This document shows positions 15,527 to 23,936 of a stretch of 32,417 nucleotides of DNA, one piece after another; the first letter of the stretch is position 1, and the number at the start of each line of letters is the position of its first letter. The translations under genes and the position numbers were made by a program. This stretch comes from Betaproteobacteria bacterium CG2_30_68_42 (GTDB lineage Bacteria; Pseudomonadota; Gammaproteobacteria; Burkholderiales; Rhodocyclaceae), in NCBI GenBank assembly GCA_001872285.1, contig MNXU01000075.1:13911-46327 (forward strand), given 5' to 3'. The notes below the pieces were generated by a model, which was not told where the DNA came from, ran no database searches, and saw only the letters and a list, made by a program, of their open reading frames with translations.

Positions 15527-15808
15527 ATGAACCATTTCGTCGTGCACGACGAAGCCGATTCGGTCGGCGTCGTGGTGGTGGAGGGGGTGAAGGCCGGAAC
15601 CAGGCTGTCGGGCTGGATCATGGATCAGGACAAGGACATCAAGGTGAAGGCGCTGAGCGACATCCCCATCGGCCACAAGCTCGCCATCAAGTCGCTCAGG
15701 AAGGGCGGAACCGTGATCAAGTACGGCGTCGATATCGGGTGCGTGACCGCGGACATCGCCGTGGGCGAGCATGTCCATACGCAGAATCTGAAGACCAAAC
15801 GCTGGTAG
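15527..15808 (+). CDS. suyA: (2R)-sulfolactate sulfo-lyase subunit alpha
   Basis: A 93-residue SAF-domain protein of the UxaA N-terminal type, the small subunit of the desulfonating lyase that cleaves (R)-sulfolactate to pyruvate and sulfite in the cytoplasm. Matching features are VGVVVVEGVKAGTRLSGWIM, SDIPIGHKLAIKSL, GTVIKYGVDIGCVTADIAVG and the C-terminal NLKTKRW. The split into a very short and a roughly 390-residue subunit is the known SuyA/SuyB arrangement; altronate and galactarate dehydratases are mostly single long chains. It starts at ATG 15527 behind GGAGAAGAG. It is first in the operon, with suyB 89 bases downstream. Confidence 0.9.
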   Translation: MNHFVVHDEADSVGVVVVEGVKAGTRLSGWIMDQDKDIKVKALSDIPIGHKLAIKSLRKGGTVIKYGVDIGCVTADIAVGEHVHTQNLKTKRW

Positions 15809-15810
15809 GA

Positions 15811-15839
15811 GGCGTCGCCGCAGCCCTTGCGGCGCCGCC
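15811..15839. promoter_or_regulatory. GC-rich hairpin between suyA and suyB
   Basis: Arms GGCGTCGCCGC and GCGGCGCCGCC pair in 10 of 11 positions around a 7-nt loop. It begins 2 bases after the suyA stop and is not followed by a T-tract. It could protect the upstream message or set the suyA:suyB ratio rather than terminate. Confidence 0.5.
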
Positions 15840-15897
15840 ATCCAGGTCGTGCCGTGCAAGGCCTGCCGGCGCCCGAAACGAATAGGAGGGATCTCTC

Positions 15898-17067
15898 ATG
15901 AATCTGAAGAAAGCAAGCTTTCGGGGCTATCGCCGCGAGAATGGGCGCGTCGGCGTGCGCAATCACGTGGTCATCCTGCCGCTCGACGATCTGTCCAACG
16001 CCGCCTCGCTCGCGGTCGAGAACAACATCAAGGGCAGCCTGGCGCTGCCGCATCCCTACGGCCGGCTCCAGTTCGGCGCCGACCTGGAACTGTTCTTCCG
16101 CACGCTGATCGGCACGGGTTCCAACCCCAACGTCGCGGCGGTGGTGGTGATCGGCATCGAGGAGGAATGGACCCGGCGCGTGGTCGAGGGCATCGCCGCA
16201 ACCGGAAAGCCGGTCACCGGATTCGGCATCGAGCAGCACGGCGATCATGACACGATCATGCGCGCCTCGAAGGCGGCGAAGCAGTACGTGCAATGGGCGA
16301 CCGACCTGCGGCGCGAGGAGTGCCCGATCAAGGACCTGTGGGTCTCGACCAAGTGCGGCGAGTCCGACACCACCTCCGGGCTGGCCTCGAATCCCACCGC
16401 GGGTAATGTCTTCGACAAGCTCTATCCGCACAAGGCGACTCTCGTGTTCGGCGAGACCACCGAGATCACCGGCGGCGAGCAACTGGTGGCCGCGCGCTGC
16501 CGCACGCCTGCGGTGCGCAGCCAGTTCATGGCCATGTTCAACCGCTACCAGGAAGTGATCGACCGGCACAAGACGAGCGACCTGATGGACTCGCAGCCGA
16601 CCAAGGGCAACATCCTGGGCGGGCTCACCACCATCGAGGAGAAGGCGCTCGGGAACATCCAGAAGATCGGCAAGAAGTGCGTGGTGGACGGCGTGCTCGA
16701 CAAGGCGGAAACTCCGACCGGCCCCGGCCTGTGGTTCATGGATTCCTCTTCGGCCGCGGCGGAGATGGTCACGCTGGTGGCCGCCGCCGGCTTCGTCGTG
16801 CATCTGTTCCCCACCGGCCAGGGCAACGTCATCGGCAACCCGATCGTGCCGGTGATCAAGCTGTCGGCCAACCCGCGCACGGTGCGCACCATGTCCGAGC
16901 ACATCGACGTCGATGTGTCGGGGATCCTGAAGCGCGAACTGACGCTCGATCAGGCGGGCGATGCACTGCTCGAAACGCTGTTTCGCACCGTCAATGGCCG
17001 CCTCACCTCGGCCGAGGTGCTCGGCCACCGCGAGTTCGTCCTGACCCGGCTGTACGAGAGCGCGTGA
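15898..17067 (+). CDS. suyB: (2R)-sulfolactate sulfo-lyase subunit beta
   Basis: A 389-residue UxaA-C-terminal-type catalytic subunit. With SuyA it eliminates sulfite from (R)-sulfolactate, probably with a metal cofactor as in the altronate-dehydratase superfamily. Recognisable stretches are [20 protein letters not shown] at the N-terminus, [40 protein letters not shown] with a candidate ligand Cys, [38 protein letters not shown] and [20 protein letters not shown]. From family memory these match SuyB rather than UxaA or GarD. It starts at ATG 15898 with AGGAGGG upstream. The following transporter and two sulfolactate-dehydrogenase genes support the assignment. Confidence 0.9.
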   Translation: MNLKKASFRGYRRENGRVGVRNHVVILPLDDLSNAASLAVENNIKGSLALPHPYGRLQFGADLELFFRTLIGTGSNPNVAAVVVIGIEEEWTRRVVEGIAATGKPVTGFGIEQHGDHDTIMRASKAAKQYVQWATDLRREECPIKDLWVSTKCGESDTTSGLASNPTAGNVFDKLYPHKATLVFGETTEITGGEQLVAARCRTPAVRSQFMAMFNRYQEVIDRHKTSDLMDSQPTKGNILGGLTTIEEKALGNIQKIGKKCVVDGVLDKAETPTGPGLWFMDSSSAAAEMVTLVAAAGFVVHLFPTGQGNVIGNPIVPVIKLSANPRTVRTMSEHIDVDVSGILKRELTLDQAGDALLETLFRTVNGRLTSAEVLGHREFVLTRLYESA

Positions 17068-17113
17068 GGCGGCGGACCGGTGGGGCTGGCGGGCCCCGCG
17101 ATCCTGTAGCAGA

Positions 17114-17147
17114 CTGCGCCTGCTCCCGCTCTGCGGCAGGGGCGCAG
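17114..17147. promoter_or_regulatory. Imperfect hairpin between suyB and tctC
   Basis: CTGCGCC and GGCGCAG arms, with TGC...GCA pairing further inside past a small bulge, lie in the 133-bp gap after suyB. There is no T-tract. It may modulate read-through into the transporter genes. Confidence 0.3.
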
Positions 17148-17200
17148 GAGCCGGGTTCCAATATCGTAACCCTGGCAACCATCACCTCGGAGGAGACAAG

Positions 17201-18154
17201 ATGAATCGCTCGACCAAGCTGTTTTTCGCCGCCGCCGCCGCCGTTGCGCTGGCCGGCCAGGCTGCGGCCGCTTATCCCGAAAAGACCGTCAACTACATCA
17301 TCGCCTTCGGCCCCGGCGGCGAGTCGGACGTCTCGGCGCGCCTGCAGGAGCCGTTCTTCAGGAAGCTCACCAACCAGACCGTCGCGATCCAGTACAAGGC
17401 GGGCGCGGGCGGCGCCGCGACCTGGTCCCAGTTGAACGGCATGCCCGCCGACGGCTACACGATCGTCGGCACCAATCTGCCCCACCTCATCCTGCAGCCG
17501 CTGGAAAAGGACGTCGGCTACAAGACCGACGACATCGACACCGTCTACTGGTTTCACTACACGCCGGATGCCATCATCGTTCCGGTTGCGAGTCCGTTGA
17601 AGACGCTCAAGGACCTGGTGGAGGCGGCGAAGAAGTCCCCCGGAACGATCACGTTCTCGGGCTCTGGTACCAACTCCGCCAACCACCTGGCACAGCGGCG
17701 CTTCGACAAGATGGCCGGAATCAAGACCACCTACGTGCCGTTCAAGGGGACCGGGGCATCCAACACCGCCCTGCTGGGCAGCCAGGTCACCGGATCGTGG
17801 GGATACACCACGGTGCGCATGATGCTGGGCGAGCAGGTGCGATGCCTCGCGGTGGCGATGGAGAGCCGCCATCCGAAGATCCCCGATTGTCCGACCTTCA
17901 AGGAGCTCGGCTACGATCTGGTCGGCGGGGCCTACCGGGGCATCGCAGTGCCGAAGTCCACGCCCAGGCAGATCAAGCAGCAGGTGTCGGACCTGATCGG
18001 CAAGATCAACAAGACGCCGGAATTCGTCGCCAAGATGGAAGCGGCCGGATTTGCGATGCTGGACATCGATCTCGCCAGGACGGCCGAGTTCATGGCCCGC
18101 AAGAAGAGCGAGTACGAGGCGCTCGCGAAGGAAATGGGCATCGTCAGGAAGTAG
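17201..18154 (+). CDS. tctC: TTT transporter substrate-binding protein (TctC/Bug family), probable sulfolactate receptor
   Basis: A 317-residue periplasmic receptor of the tripartite tricarboxylate transporter type. It has a signal peptide (NRSTKLFFAAAAAVALAG, cleavage probably near residue 24), the Bug-family motif YIIAFGPGGESDVSARLQEP, the ligand-loop KAGAGGAATWSQLNGMPADG and SGSGTNSANHLAQRRF. ATG 17201 has a strong GGAGGAGA upstream. Its position between suyAB and the permease genes mirrors the SlcHFG-type sulfolactate uptake system described in Chromohalobacter salexigens. Ligand identity rests on that context. Confidence 0.9.
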   Translation: MNRSTKLFFAAAAAVALAGQAAAAYPEKTVNYIIAFGPGGESDVSARLQEPFFRKLTNQTVAIQYKAGAGGAATWSQLNGMPADGYTIVGTNLPHLILQPLEKDVGYKTDDIDTVYWFHYTPDAIIVPVASPLKTLKDLVEAAKKSPGTITFSGSGTNSANHLAQRRFDKMAGIKTTYVPFKGTGASNTALLGSQVTGSWGYTTVRMMLGEQVRCLAVAMESRHPKIPDCPTFKELGYDLVGGAYRGIAVPKSTPRQIKQQVSDLIGKINKTPEFVAKMEAAGFAMLDIDLARTAEFMARKKSEYEALAKEMGIVRK

Positions 18155-18197
18155 GCGGCCGACAGGCCACCCGCATCCATCGGGCAGCGCAGCGCGG

Positions 18198-19715
18198 ATG
18201 CCGCAGCTCGATTTCCTGATCTCCGCAGCGACGCCCTTCAACCTGCTGCTGGCGGTGGCGGGCGTGGTGGCAGGGACGGTGATCGGCGCGCTGCCTGGAC
18301 TGACCGCCACCATGGCGGTGGCGGTGCTGGTGCCCTTCACCTTCGGCATGCCGCCCGCTTCCGGGCTCATCGCGCTGGGGGCGATCTACACCGGTGCCAT
18401 CTATGGCGGTGCCTACTCCGCGATCCTGCTCAACACGCCGGGCACGCCCTCGGCCATCGCGACGACCTTCGAAGGCTATCCGATGGCGAAGCGGGGGGAC
18501 GGCGACCTGGCCATCACGCTGGCCTGCATCGCCTCGGTGGTGGGTGGCCTGGTGGGGGCGCTGTTCCTCCTGCTGCTCGCTCCGCCGCTTGCGGCGGTGG
18601 CGCTCAGGTTCGGCCCGGTGGAGTATTTCTGGCTGGCGATCTTCGGCCTGACGCTGATCGCCTCGCTGAGCGAAGGCAGCCTGCTCAAGGGCGCGCTGGG
18701 CGGCTGCCTCGGCGTGATCCTGTCGACGATCGGCACCGCGGAAGTCGGCGGGGACATCCGCTACACCGGAGACTTCAAGTCGCTGCTCGGCGGCATCGAG
18801 GTGGTGCCGGCACTGATCGGGCTGTACTGCGTTCCGGTGCTGATCGACATGGTGGCGACCGCCGACCCCCACCTCCGGCTCAAGGAGAAGCTCGCCGGCT
18901 ACCGGCTCGGGGAAGCGCTGCGTCTCGCCTGGGGAAGCAAGTGGAACGTTGCGCGAAGCTCGCTGATCGGCACCGTGGTGGGCATCCTGCCGGGCGCGGG
19001 GGGCTCGATCGCCTCGCTCGTCTCGTACGCCGAAGCCAGGCGCAGTTCCCCGCGCTCAGCCAACTTCGGCCACGGCGAGCCCGACGGCTTGATCGCCTCG
19101 GAGTCCGCGAACAACGCCACGGTCGGCGGTGGCCTGATCCCGACCCTGGTGCTCGGGATCCCGGGCACGCCGCCGGACGCGGTCATCCTGGGCGCCCTGA
19201 TGGTGCAGGGGGTGCGCTCTGGACCCGCGCTCTTCAGCGTGCAGAGCCAGATCGTCTATACATTCATCTACGGCCTGTTCATCGCCACGATCCTGATGCT
19301 GCCCATCGGATTGCTGATCGGGCGCCACGCCTTCCGCTCGCTGATCGCGATTCCCAAGGCGATCCTGGTTCCGGCGGTCGCGTTCCTGACCGTCATCGGC
19401 GCGTATGCGGTCCAGAACAGCGAGAACGACGTGCTGCAGATGGTGCTGCTGGGCATCGCGGGTTGGGGCCTGAGCCGCTTCGGCTTCTCCGCCTCTCCGA
19501 TCGTGCTCGGCCTGATTCTCGGCCCCATCGCCGAGGCCGGCTTCGTGCAGGGAACACTGATCGGCGGTGCCAAGGGCAGCGTGCTTGCGGAGTTCTTCAC
19601 GCGGCCGATCTCGGTGGCGATCATCTGTCTGATCGTCCTCAGCCTGTTCTACCCGCTGGTGTTGCAGCGGAAGAGGCTTCCGGCGATGCGCCGCCAATCG
19701 GGGCCGGCGCAATGA
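18198..19715 (+). CDS. tctA: TTT transporter large permease (TctA family)
   Basis: A 505-residue permease with about 11-12 helices. Family marks are GTVIGALPGLTATMAVAVLV, ALGAIYTGAIYGGAYSAILL, NTPGTPSAIATTFEGYPMAK near the N-terminus and the internal repeat-like segments VVGILPGAGGSIASLVSYAE and LVLGIPGTPPDAVILGALMV. ATG 18198 is 43 bases after tctC and has only a weak ribosome-binding site. The gene order tctC-tctA-tctB places the small subunit last. It is co-transcribed with suyAB and probably imports sulfolactate using an ion gradient. Confidence 0.93.
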   Translation: MPQLDFLISAATPFNLLLAVAGVVAGTVIGALPGLTATMAVAVLVPFTFGMPPASGLIALGAIYTGAIYGGAYSAILLNTPGTPSAIATTFEGYPMAKRGDGDLAITLACIASVVGGLVGALFLLLLAPPLAAVALRFGPVEYFWLAIFGLTLIASLSEGSLLKGALGGCLGVILSTIGTAEVGGDIRYTGDFKSLLGGIEVVPALIGLYCVPVLIDMVATADPHLRLKEKLAGYRLGEALRLAWGSKWNVARSSLIGTVVGILPGAGGSIASLVSYAEARRSSPRSANFGHGEPDGLIASESANNATVGGGLIPTLVLGIPGTPPDAVILGALMVQGVRSGPALFSVQSQIVYTFIYGLFIATILMLPIGLLIGRHAFRSLIAIPKAILVPAVAFLTVIGAYAVQNSENDVLQMVLLGIAGWGLSRFGFSASPIVLGLILGPIAEAGFVQGTLIGGAKGSVLAEFFTRPISVAIICLIVLSLFYPLVLQRKRLPAMRRQSGPAQ

Positions 19716-20170
19716 GCGGCAGACCGAACCGCGACTGGCGCGGAATCGCGGGCGCAGCCGGCTTCGTGCTGATCGGCGCCGCAGTGCTCTACTTCTCGAA
19801 AGATTTTTCCAGACTCGGCGCGGTGTTTCCGCGCACCATCGGCTGGGCGATGGTGCTGTTTGCGCTCGCCTGCATCCTCTGGGCCTGGTTGCGGCCGGGC
19901 GCGGGCGTCGAGGCGGCGAAGGGGTCGATGCTCCGCCGTGCGGCCCTCGCCCTCGCCATGCTCGGCTGGGCGCTGCTGCTCAAGGTCGTCGGTTTTCTCG
20001 CCAGCGGCGCGGTGGCGTTCGTACTCCTGATGCTCGTCGCCAACTACGACCGCTGGACGCCACGCCGGGCGCTGGGCTACCTGTCGCTCGCCGCCGCGCT
20101 GCTCGGCGGCATGTACGTCATCTTTCGATTCGGGCTCCACGTGCCGCTGCCCGCCGGCGCGCTGATCTGA
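19712..20170 (+). CDS. tctB: TTT transporter small permease (TctB family)
   Basis: A 152-residue membrane protein with four predicted helices, of the size and topology of TctB. The N-terminus is SGRPNRDWRGIAGAAGFVLI. The YFSKDFSRLGAVFPRTIGWA segment, with the typical aromatic and Pro pattern, follows helix 1. It starts at ATG 19712, overlapping the tctA stop as ATGA. Sequence conservation in TctB is low, so the call leans on size, topology and position. Confidence 0.85.
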   Translation: MSGRPNRDWRGIAGAAGFVLIGAAVLYFSKDFSRLGAVFPRTIGWAMVLFALACILWAWLRPGAGVEAAKGSMLRRAALALAMLGWALLLKVVGFLASGAVAFVLLMLVANYDRWTPRRALGYLSLAAALLGGMYVIFRFGLHVPLPAGALI

Positions 20171-20189
20171 TTTGCCGCAGAAGACGGGT

Positions 20190-21140
20190 ATGCGGGTGCT
20201 GATCAGCGAATTCATGGATGCCGCGGCGGTGGCAGAGCTCGCACGCGAGTTCGACACCGAATTCGCCCCGGAACTGGCGGATCGGCGGTCCGAGCTGCTC
20301 GCGAAGGTGCGGGAGGCCGACGCGCTGATCGTACGCAATCGCACGCGGGTCGATCGGGAGGTGCTCGAAGCCGCCCCCAAGCTGAGGGTGGTGGGCCGCC
20401 TCGGCGTGGGCCTGGACAACATCGATGTGCCGGCCTGCGGGGCGCGGGGGGTGAAGGTGATCCCGGCCACCGGGGCGAATGCCGCCGCGGTGGCCGAGTA
20501 CGTGATCGGCACCGCGATGGCACTGCTGCGGGGCGCCTATTCCCACGGCGCCGCGGTGGCCGCCGGGGAGTGGCCGCGTGCCGCGCTTTCCGGGGGCTGC
20601 GAGATCGGCGGCAAGGTGCTCGGGCTTCTGGGTTTCGGGAACATCGGACGGCTCACCGCGCACCTGGCCGCGGCACTCGGCATGCGGGTGCTGGCGCACG
20701 ATCCGCTGCTCGCCGCCGATGCGGCGCTCCCGCAGGGCGCGGAACGGGTGTCGCTGGAAAGACTGCTCGCGGAAAGCGACGTGCTCTCGCTGCATGTGCC
20801 CCTGACCGCCGAGACGCGCGGCCTGCTCGATCGCGAGCGCCTGCGATCGATGAAACGCAGCGCGATCCTGATCGACACCGCGCGCGGCGGAATCGTGGAC
20901 GAGGCGGCGCTCGCGCAGATGCTGAAGGATGGGAAGCTGGGCGGCGCGGCCCTCGACGTGTTCGCGCAGGAGCCGCTCGGGCCGGGCTCGCCGTGGGCGG
21001 CGCTGGCGGGTGCTCACAATGTGATCCTCACGCCGCACATCGCCGGGGTGACGGTCGAATCCAATCAGCGGGTGAGCGCGCTCGTCGCCCACCGGGTCGC
21101 GGAATTTCTGCGCGCAGGGACGACACCATGCCGACAGTGA
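20190..21140 (+). CDS. slcC: (S)-sulfolactate dehydrogenase (D-2-hydroxyacid dehydrogenase family)
   Basis: A 316-residue NAD-dependent 2-hydroxyacid dehydrogenase of the phosphoglycerate-dehydrogenase fold. The nucleotide-binding loop is G148-F-G150-N-I-G153. The catalytic trio is Arg232 (TARGGIVDEA), Glu261 (VFAQEPL) and His283 (TPHIAGVT). The N-terminal half has ALIVRNRTRVDREVLEAAP and LGVGLDNIDV. In the known pathway SlcC oxidises (S)-sulfolactate to sulfopyruvate, which ComC reduces to the (R)-isomer used by SuyAB. ATG 20190 was chosen over an in-frame TTG at 20172, since neither has a strong ribosome-binding site. Sequence alone shows a hydroxyacid dehydrogenase; the substrate follows from the cluster. 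Confidence 0.85.
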   Translation: MRVLISEFMDAAAVAELAREFDTEFAPELADRRSELLAKVREADALIVRNRTRVDREVLEAAPKLRVVGRLGVGLDNIDVPACGARGVKVIPATGANAAAVAEYVIGTAMALLRGAYSHGAAVAAGEWPRAALSGGCEIGGKVLGLLGFGNIGRLTAHLAAALGMRVLAHDPLLAADAALPQGAERVSLERLLAESDVLSLHVPLTAETRGLLDRERLRSMKRSAILIDTARGGIVDEAALAQMLKDGKLGGAALDVFAQEPLGPGSPWAALAGAHNVILTPHIAGVTVESNQRVSALVAHRVAEFLRAGTTPCRQ

Positions 21141-22132
21141 GCATCGCCGAACTGACTGCGTTGGCGGCTCGCGCACTCGAGAAGGCCGGCGCCTCGCCCC
21201 AGATGGCGCAGGCCGCGGCCGAGGCGCTGGTGGCGGCGGATGCGCGCGGTCTGGCTTCCCACGGGGTGTCGCGGGTTCCGATGTACTGCGACCATCTGCG
21301 TGCGGGCCGCGTCGACGGCAACGCCGTTGCCTCGGTGCTGCGGGAGAAGAAGGCGGTCTGCCTGGTGGATGCCGCCTGCGGGATGGCCTACGAGGCGTGC
21401 GCCGTGGCCGTCCGCGAAGCGATCCGCCGCGCCCGCGACTACGGCGTGGCTTTCGCAGGGGTGACCAACAGCCACCACTTCGGCGCCGCGGCGCTGCACC
21501 TCGCGCCGGTCGCCGAGGCCGGCATGGTCGGCTTCGCGTTCGGCAATTCCCCCTCGGCAATCGCGCCCTGGGGAGGCAGGACGCCGCTGTTCGGCACCAA
21601 CCCGATCGCGGCGATTTTTCCCCGTGCCGCCGATCCGCCACTGGTGATCGATCTGTCGCTCTCGACGGTAGCGCGCGGCAGGCTGCTGGTGGCCGCGCAG
21701 CAGGGCAAGTCCATTCCCGAAGGCTGGGCGCTGGACCGGGAGGGCCGTCCCACCACCGACCCCGCTGCCGGGCTGGAAGGCAGCATGACGCCCGTGGGGG
21801 GCGTGAAGGGCGCGATGCTGGCGCTGATGGTCGAGCTCGCATGCACGGCGCTGACCGGCGCAGCGATGGGATTCGAGGCTGATTCCTTTTTCGTCGCGGA
21901 AGGCAACCGCCCGCGCATCGGCCAGGCCTTCCTCGTCATCGATCCCGATGCCCTGGCCGGGCGCAGGGTGTATCTCGAACGGGTGGAGACCCTGGTCGCG
22001 AGGATGCTCGCCGACGAGGGCGTACGGTTGCCCGGAACGCGACGGGAGGCGCTGGCGGAAAACGCGCAAGTTTCCGGGATCGCCGTGCCCGACGCGCTGT
22101 ACGAACGGATCAGGACGCTGGCCGGCGCCTGA
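21128..22132 (+). CDS. comC: (R)-sulfolactate dehydrogenase (malate/L-lactate dehydrogenase 2 family)
   Basis: A 334-residue Ldh_2/ComC-fold NAD(P)-dependent oxidoreductase, unrelated in fold to SlcC. Marks are ARGLASHGVSRVPMYCDHLR (His45), VTNSHHFGAAALHLAP (His116-His117), FGTNPIAAIFPRAADPPLVI and DLSLSTVARGRLLVAAQQGK. Paired with SlcC it would interconvert sulfolactate enantiomers through sulfopyruvate. ATG 21128 overlaps the slcC end by 13 bases, so the two are tightly coupled. It is the last gene of the suy operon and is convergent with the 345-residue gene, with 47 bp between. No terminator with a T-tract is visible there. Confidence 0.87.
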   Translation: MPTVSIAELTALAARALEKAGASPQMAQAAAEALVAADARGLASHGVSRVPMYCDHLRAGRVDGNAVASVLREKKAVCLVDAACGMAYEACAVAVREAIRRARDYGVAFAGVTNSHHFGAAALHLAPVAEAGMVGFAFGNSPSAIAPWGGRTPLFGTNPIAAIFPRAADPPLVIDLSLSTVARGRLLVAAQQGKSIPEGWALDREGRPTTDPAAGLEGSMTPVGGVKGAMLALMVELACTALTGAAMGFEADSFFVAEGNRPRIGQAFLVIDPDALAGRRVYLERVETLVARMLADEGVRLPGTRREALAENAQVSGIAVPDALYERIRTLAGA

Positions 22133-22179
22133 TCGCGACCCGGCCGGCGTGCGCGGGGGGCGCTGGCCCGCGGCGGTCC

Positions 22180-23217
22180 CTACAGCGCGATCGCGGGCGG
22201 CTCGCCCGCACCGAGGGCCGCGATGGCGCCATCGCCGGCCGCGTGCAGCGCGAGGATGCGCCGGGCCTGCGCCAGCCAGTGCGCGGCGCCGGCCTCGATC
22301 GCCTCCAGCAGGGCGCCGGTTTCCCCCGATGCGCTCCATGCCCGATAGGCCCGTGCGAGGCTGGGGAACAGCACCCTGCGCATGCCGTCGAAATTCGAGA
22401 AGAAGAAATGGAGCGAGGGCTGTGCATCGCGCCGGAGCAGGGCGGGGAGCGTGCTCAGGCAGTCTGCGAGATCGTCACGCACCGCGCGGGCGAGGACCTC
22501 CGCGCGCCTGTCCATGCCGGCCAGCATCCGCTCCCACGCGGGCCCGAGCAGCGCGCCCGCGCGCGCTTCGCCCAGCTCGTGCAGCACCAGCGTCTCGGCT
22601 TCGCCTTCGGTCATGCGCGCGAGCGCGGCGGCCGCATCGCCGGTGAAGCGGTAGTGATCGAGCGCGGCCTTGAGGGCGCCGTCCGGACGCCGGTTCGACC
22701 AGGCCTCGTATTTCTCCCACAACCAGCGGGACAGGACATCGCGGCGAACGAGGATCGCATCGCCCTGCAGCGCGGCGACCGTGGCGCTCATGTCACGTGC
22801 ATATTCGCACCCGGCCACCAGCACTTCGAGACCCTCCCGCCGCTCGCGCGCAGCGAGCCGGGCGAGGAAGAAATGCGGCCGCCCGAAGCGTCCGATGCCG
22901 GCGCCATAGACGAGACCGTCGGGCAGAAGCGCCCGGTTGGCCTCGCTCGCCTCGAAGGGTTCGACCATCCCGCCGGCGACCGGCAGCGAGGCGTAGTCCG
23001 CGTCTTCGAGCTGCGCCCAGTGCGCCTCGCGCTCGGTGAGCCAGCGCGAGAGTTCCTCGCGGCCCGGCGCCTGCCCGCAGGGCACGCCGGCCTCCCACGC
23101 GTAATACTCGCGCATGCCGAGCAGATAGTTGCACATCGTCATGTCGCGCGCATGGCGCGCGTCGGCGATGTCGCAATTGCGCTGGACCGCGGCAACGAGC
23201 GGACGGAGATCGCGCAT
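22180..23217 (-). CDS. Conserved protein of unknown function, 345 residues
   Basis: I do not recognise a characterised family. The protein is soluble-looking, rich in Ala, Arg, Glu and Leu, with no membrane segment or signal peptide. The N-terminal region has CNYLLGMREYYAWEAGVPCG, suggesting a conserved aromatic and cysteine surface. A second block is LPDGLVYGAGIGRFGRPHFF, and the middle has RRDVLSRWLWEKYEAWSNRR. It resembles from memory the poorly described Sfum_1244-type conserved family, but I cannot confirm that. ATG 23217 lies 10 bases after the stop of the cysteine-rich gene, so the two are almost certainly co-transcribed. It is the last gene of the minus-strand unit. Confidence 0.75.
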   Translation of the reverse strand: MRDLRPLVAAVQRNCDIADARHARDMTMCNYLLGMREYYAWEAGVPCGQAPGREELSRWLTEREAHWAQLEDADYASLPVAGGMVEPFEASEANRALLPDGLVYGAGIGRFGRPHFFLARLAARERREGLEVLVAGCEYARDMSATVAALQGDAILVRRDVLSRWLWEKYEAWSNRRPDGALKAALDHYRFTGDAAAALARMTEGEAETLVLHELGEARAGALLGPAWERMLAGMDRRAEVLARAVRDDLADCLSTLPALLRRDAQPSLHFFFSNFDGMRRVLFPSLARAYRAWSASGETGALLEAIEAGAAHWLAQARRILALHAAGDGAIAALGAGEPPAIAL

Positions 23218-23227
23218 CGCGGCCGCC

Positions 23228-23671
23228 TCATCCCCGGCGCCTGCGCACCGCGAAGGCCGCCACCGCGCGCATGATCTCGGAATAGGGCGCGGCTTCGAGC
23301 CCGCCGTAGAGCACCCGAGCGGCCTCGACCAGATCGCTCACGTCCGCAACGCCGCCTTCGCGGTCGAGCGCGCGGGCGAGCCCGGTGAGCCCGCCGCACT
23401 CCAGCTTCATCTGCTTGGCATGGGGCAGTGCGGCCTCGCCGGGCGCGATGCGCAGCGCGAAGCCGGCGTTGGACACGAGCAGGCTCTTGAAGCGCGCGCA
23501 GGCAGCGGACGCCTGTGCCGAGAGGCAGGACACGCTCTCGCGCTCGGCCAGCGCGTGGAGGCTCGCGTACGAGCAGCGGCAATGGCCGGCGAGCAGCGCC
23601 TTCTCGAACGCGCAGGGATGGGGCGTGTGCGCCAAGCGTGCCGCGTGGAAGGCCGACTCGTCCATGGCCAT
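23228..23671 (-). CDS. Cysteine-rich protein of unknown function, 147 residues
   Basis: A small soluble protein with six cysteines at 20, 31, 33, 49, 58 and 92. The first five are in PHPCAFEKALLAGHCRC and the following SVSCL and AACAR, giving C-x10-C-x-C-x15-C-x8-C. This spacing suits a metal or iron-sulfur site, though no named ferredoxin pattern fits. The remainder is helical with an RRRRG tail. ATG 23671 is used; ATG 23665, two codons in, is an alternative. It is flanked by the 74-residue gene (19-base gap) and the 345-residue gene (10-base gap). No function is assigned; a redox or cofactor-carrying role is a guess. Confidence 0.72.
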   Translation of the reverse strand: MAMDESAFHAARLAHTPHPCAFEKALLAGHCRCSYASLHALAERESVSCLSAQASAACARFKSLLVSNAGFALRIAPGEAALPHAKQMKLECGGLTGLARALDREGGVADVSDLVEAARVLYGGLEAAPYSEIMRAVAAFAVRRRRG

Positions 23672-23690
23672 CCATGTTCCGGTTGCGGCC

Positions 23691-23915
23691 TCACCACTCG
23701 TCGCCGGTGATCGGCTCCAGCGTTCGCGGCTGGCTGAGGACGAAGCGCGCCTCGTCCTCGGTGGGCGCGAAGATCACCTTGACGCGATAGTCCTCGCCCT
23801 GCGGGATTTCGCGCCGCAGCGCCTTGGCCTGGCTGGAGGCCTCGCGGAAGGCCGTGTGCTCGGCGAGCTTTTCCATCCGCCGGTCGGGAAGGATCTTGAA
23901 CAGGTAGTAGGGCAT
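23691..23915 (-). CDS. Small conserved protein of unknown function, 74 residues
   Basis: A short soluble protein beginning MPYYLFKILPDRRMEKLAEH, with a central REASSQAKALRREIPQGEDY and a beta-rich RVKVIFAPTEDEARFVLSQP. The predicted order is strand, helix, helix, strand, helix. A GGAG eight bases before the ATG at 23915 supports expression. It lies between the UmuD-like gene (21-base gap) and the cysteine-rich gene. No catalytic motif is visible and there are no cysteines. Confidence 0.7.
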   Translation of the reverse strand: MPYYLFKILPDRRMEKLAEHTAFREASSQAKALRREIPQGEDYRVKVIFAPTEDEARFVLSQPRTLEPITGDEW

Positions 23916-23936
23916 GGGATGCTCCGGTTTCAGGGA

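Noticed and set aside
15527-17067. suyAB as altronate or galactarate dehydratase
   Set aside because: The 93 + 389 residue split, the specific conserved stretches and the slcC/comC/TTT neighbours fit sulfolactate sulfo-lyase. No hexuronate genes are present.
20172-20189. TTG start for slcC
   Set aside because: No ribosome-binding site precedes it, and ATG 20190 begins directly at the conserved first strand.
22133-22179. Terminator between comC and the convergent 345-residue gene
   Set aside because: The 47-bp gap is GC-rich with only weak self-pairing and no T-tract.
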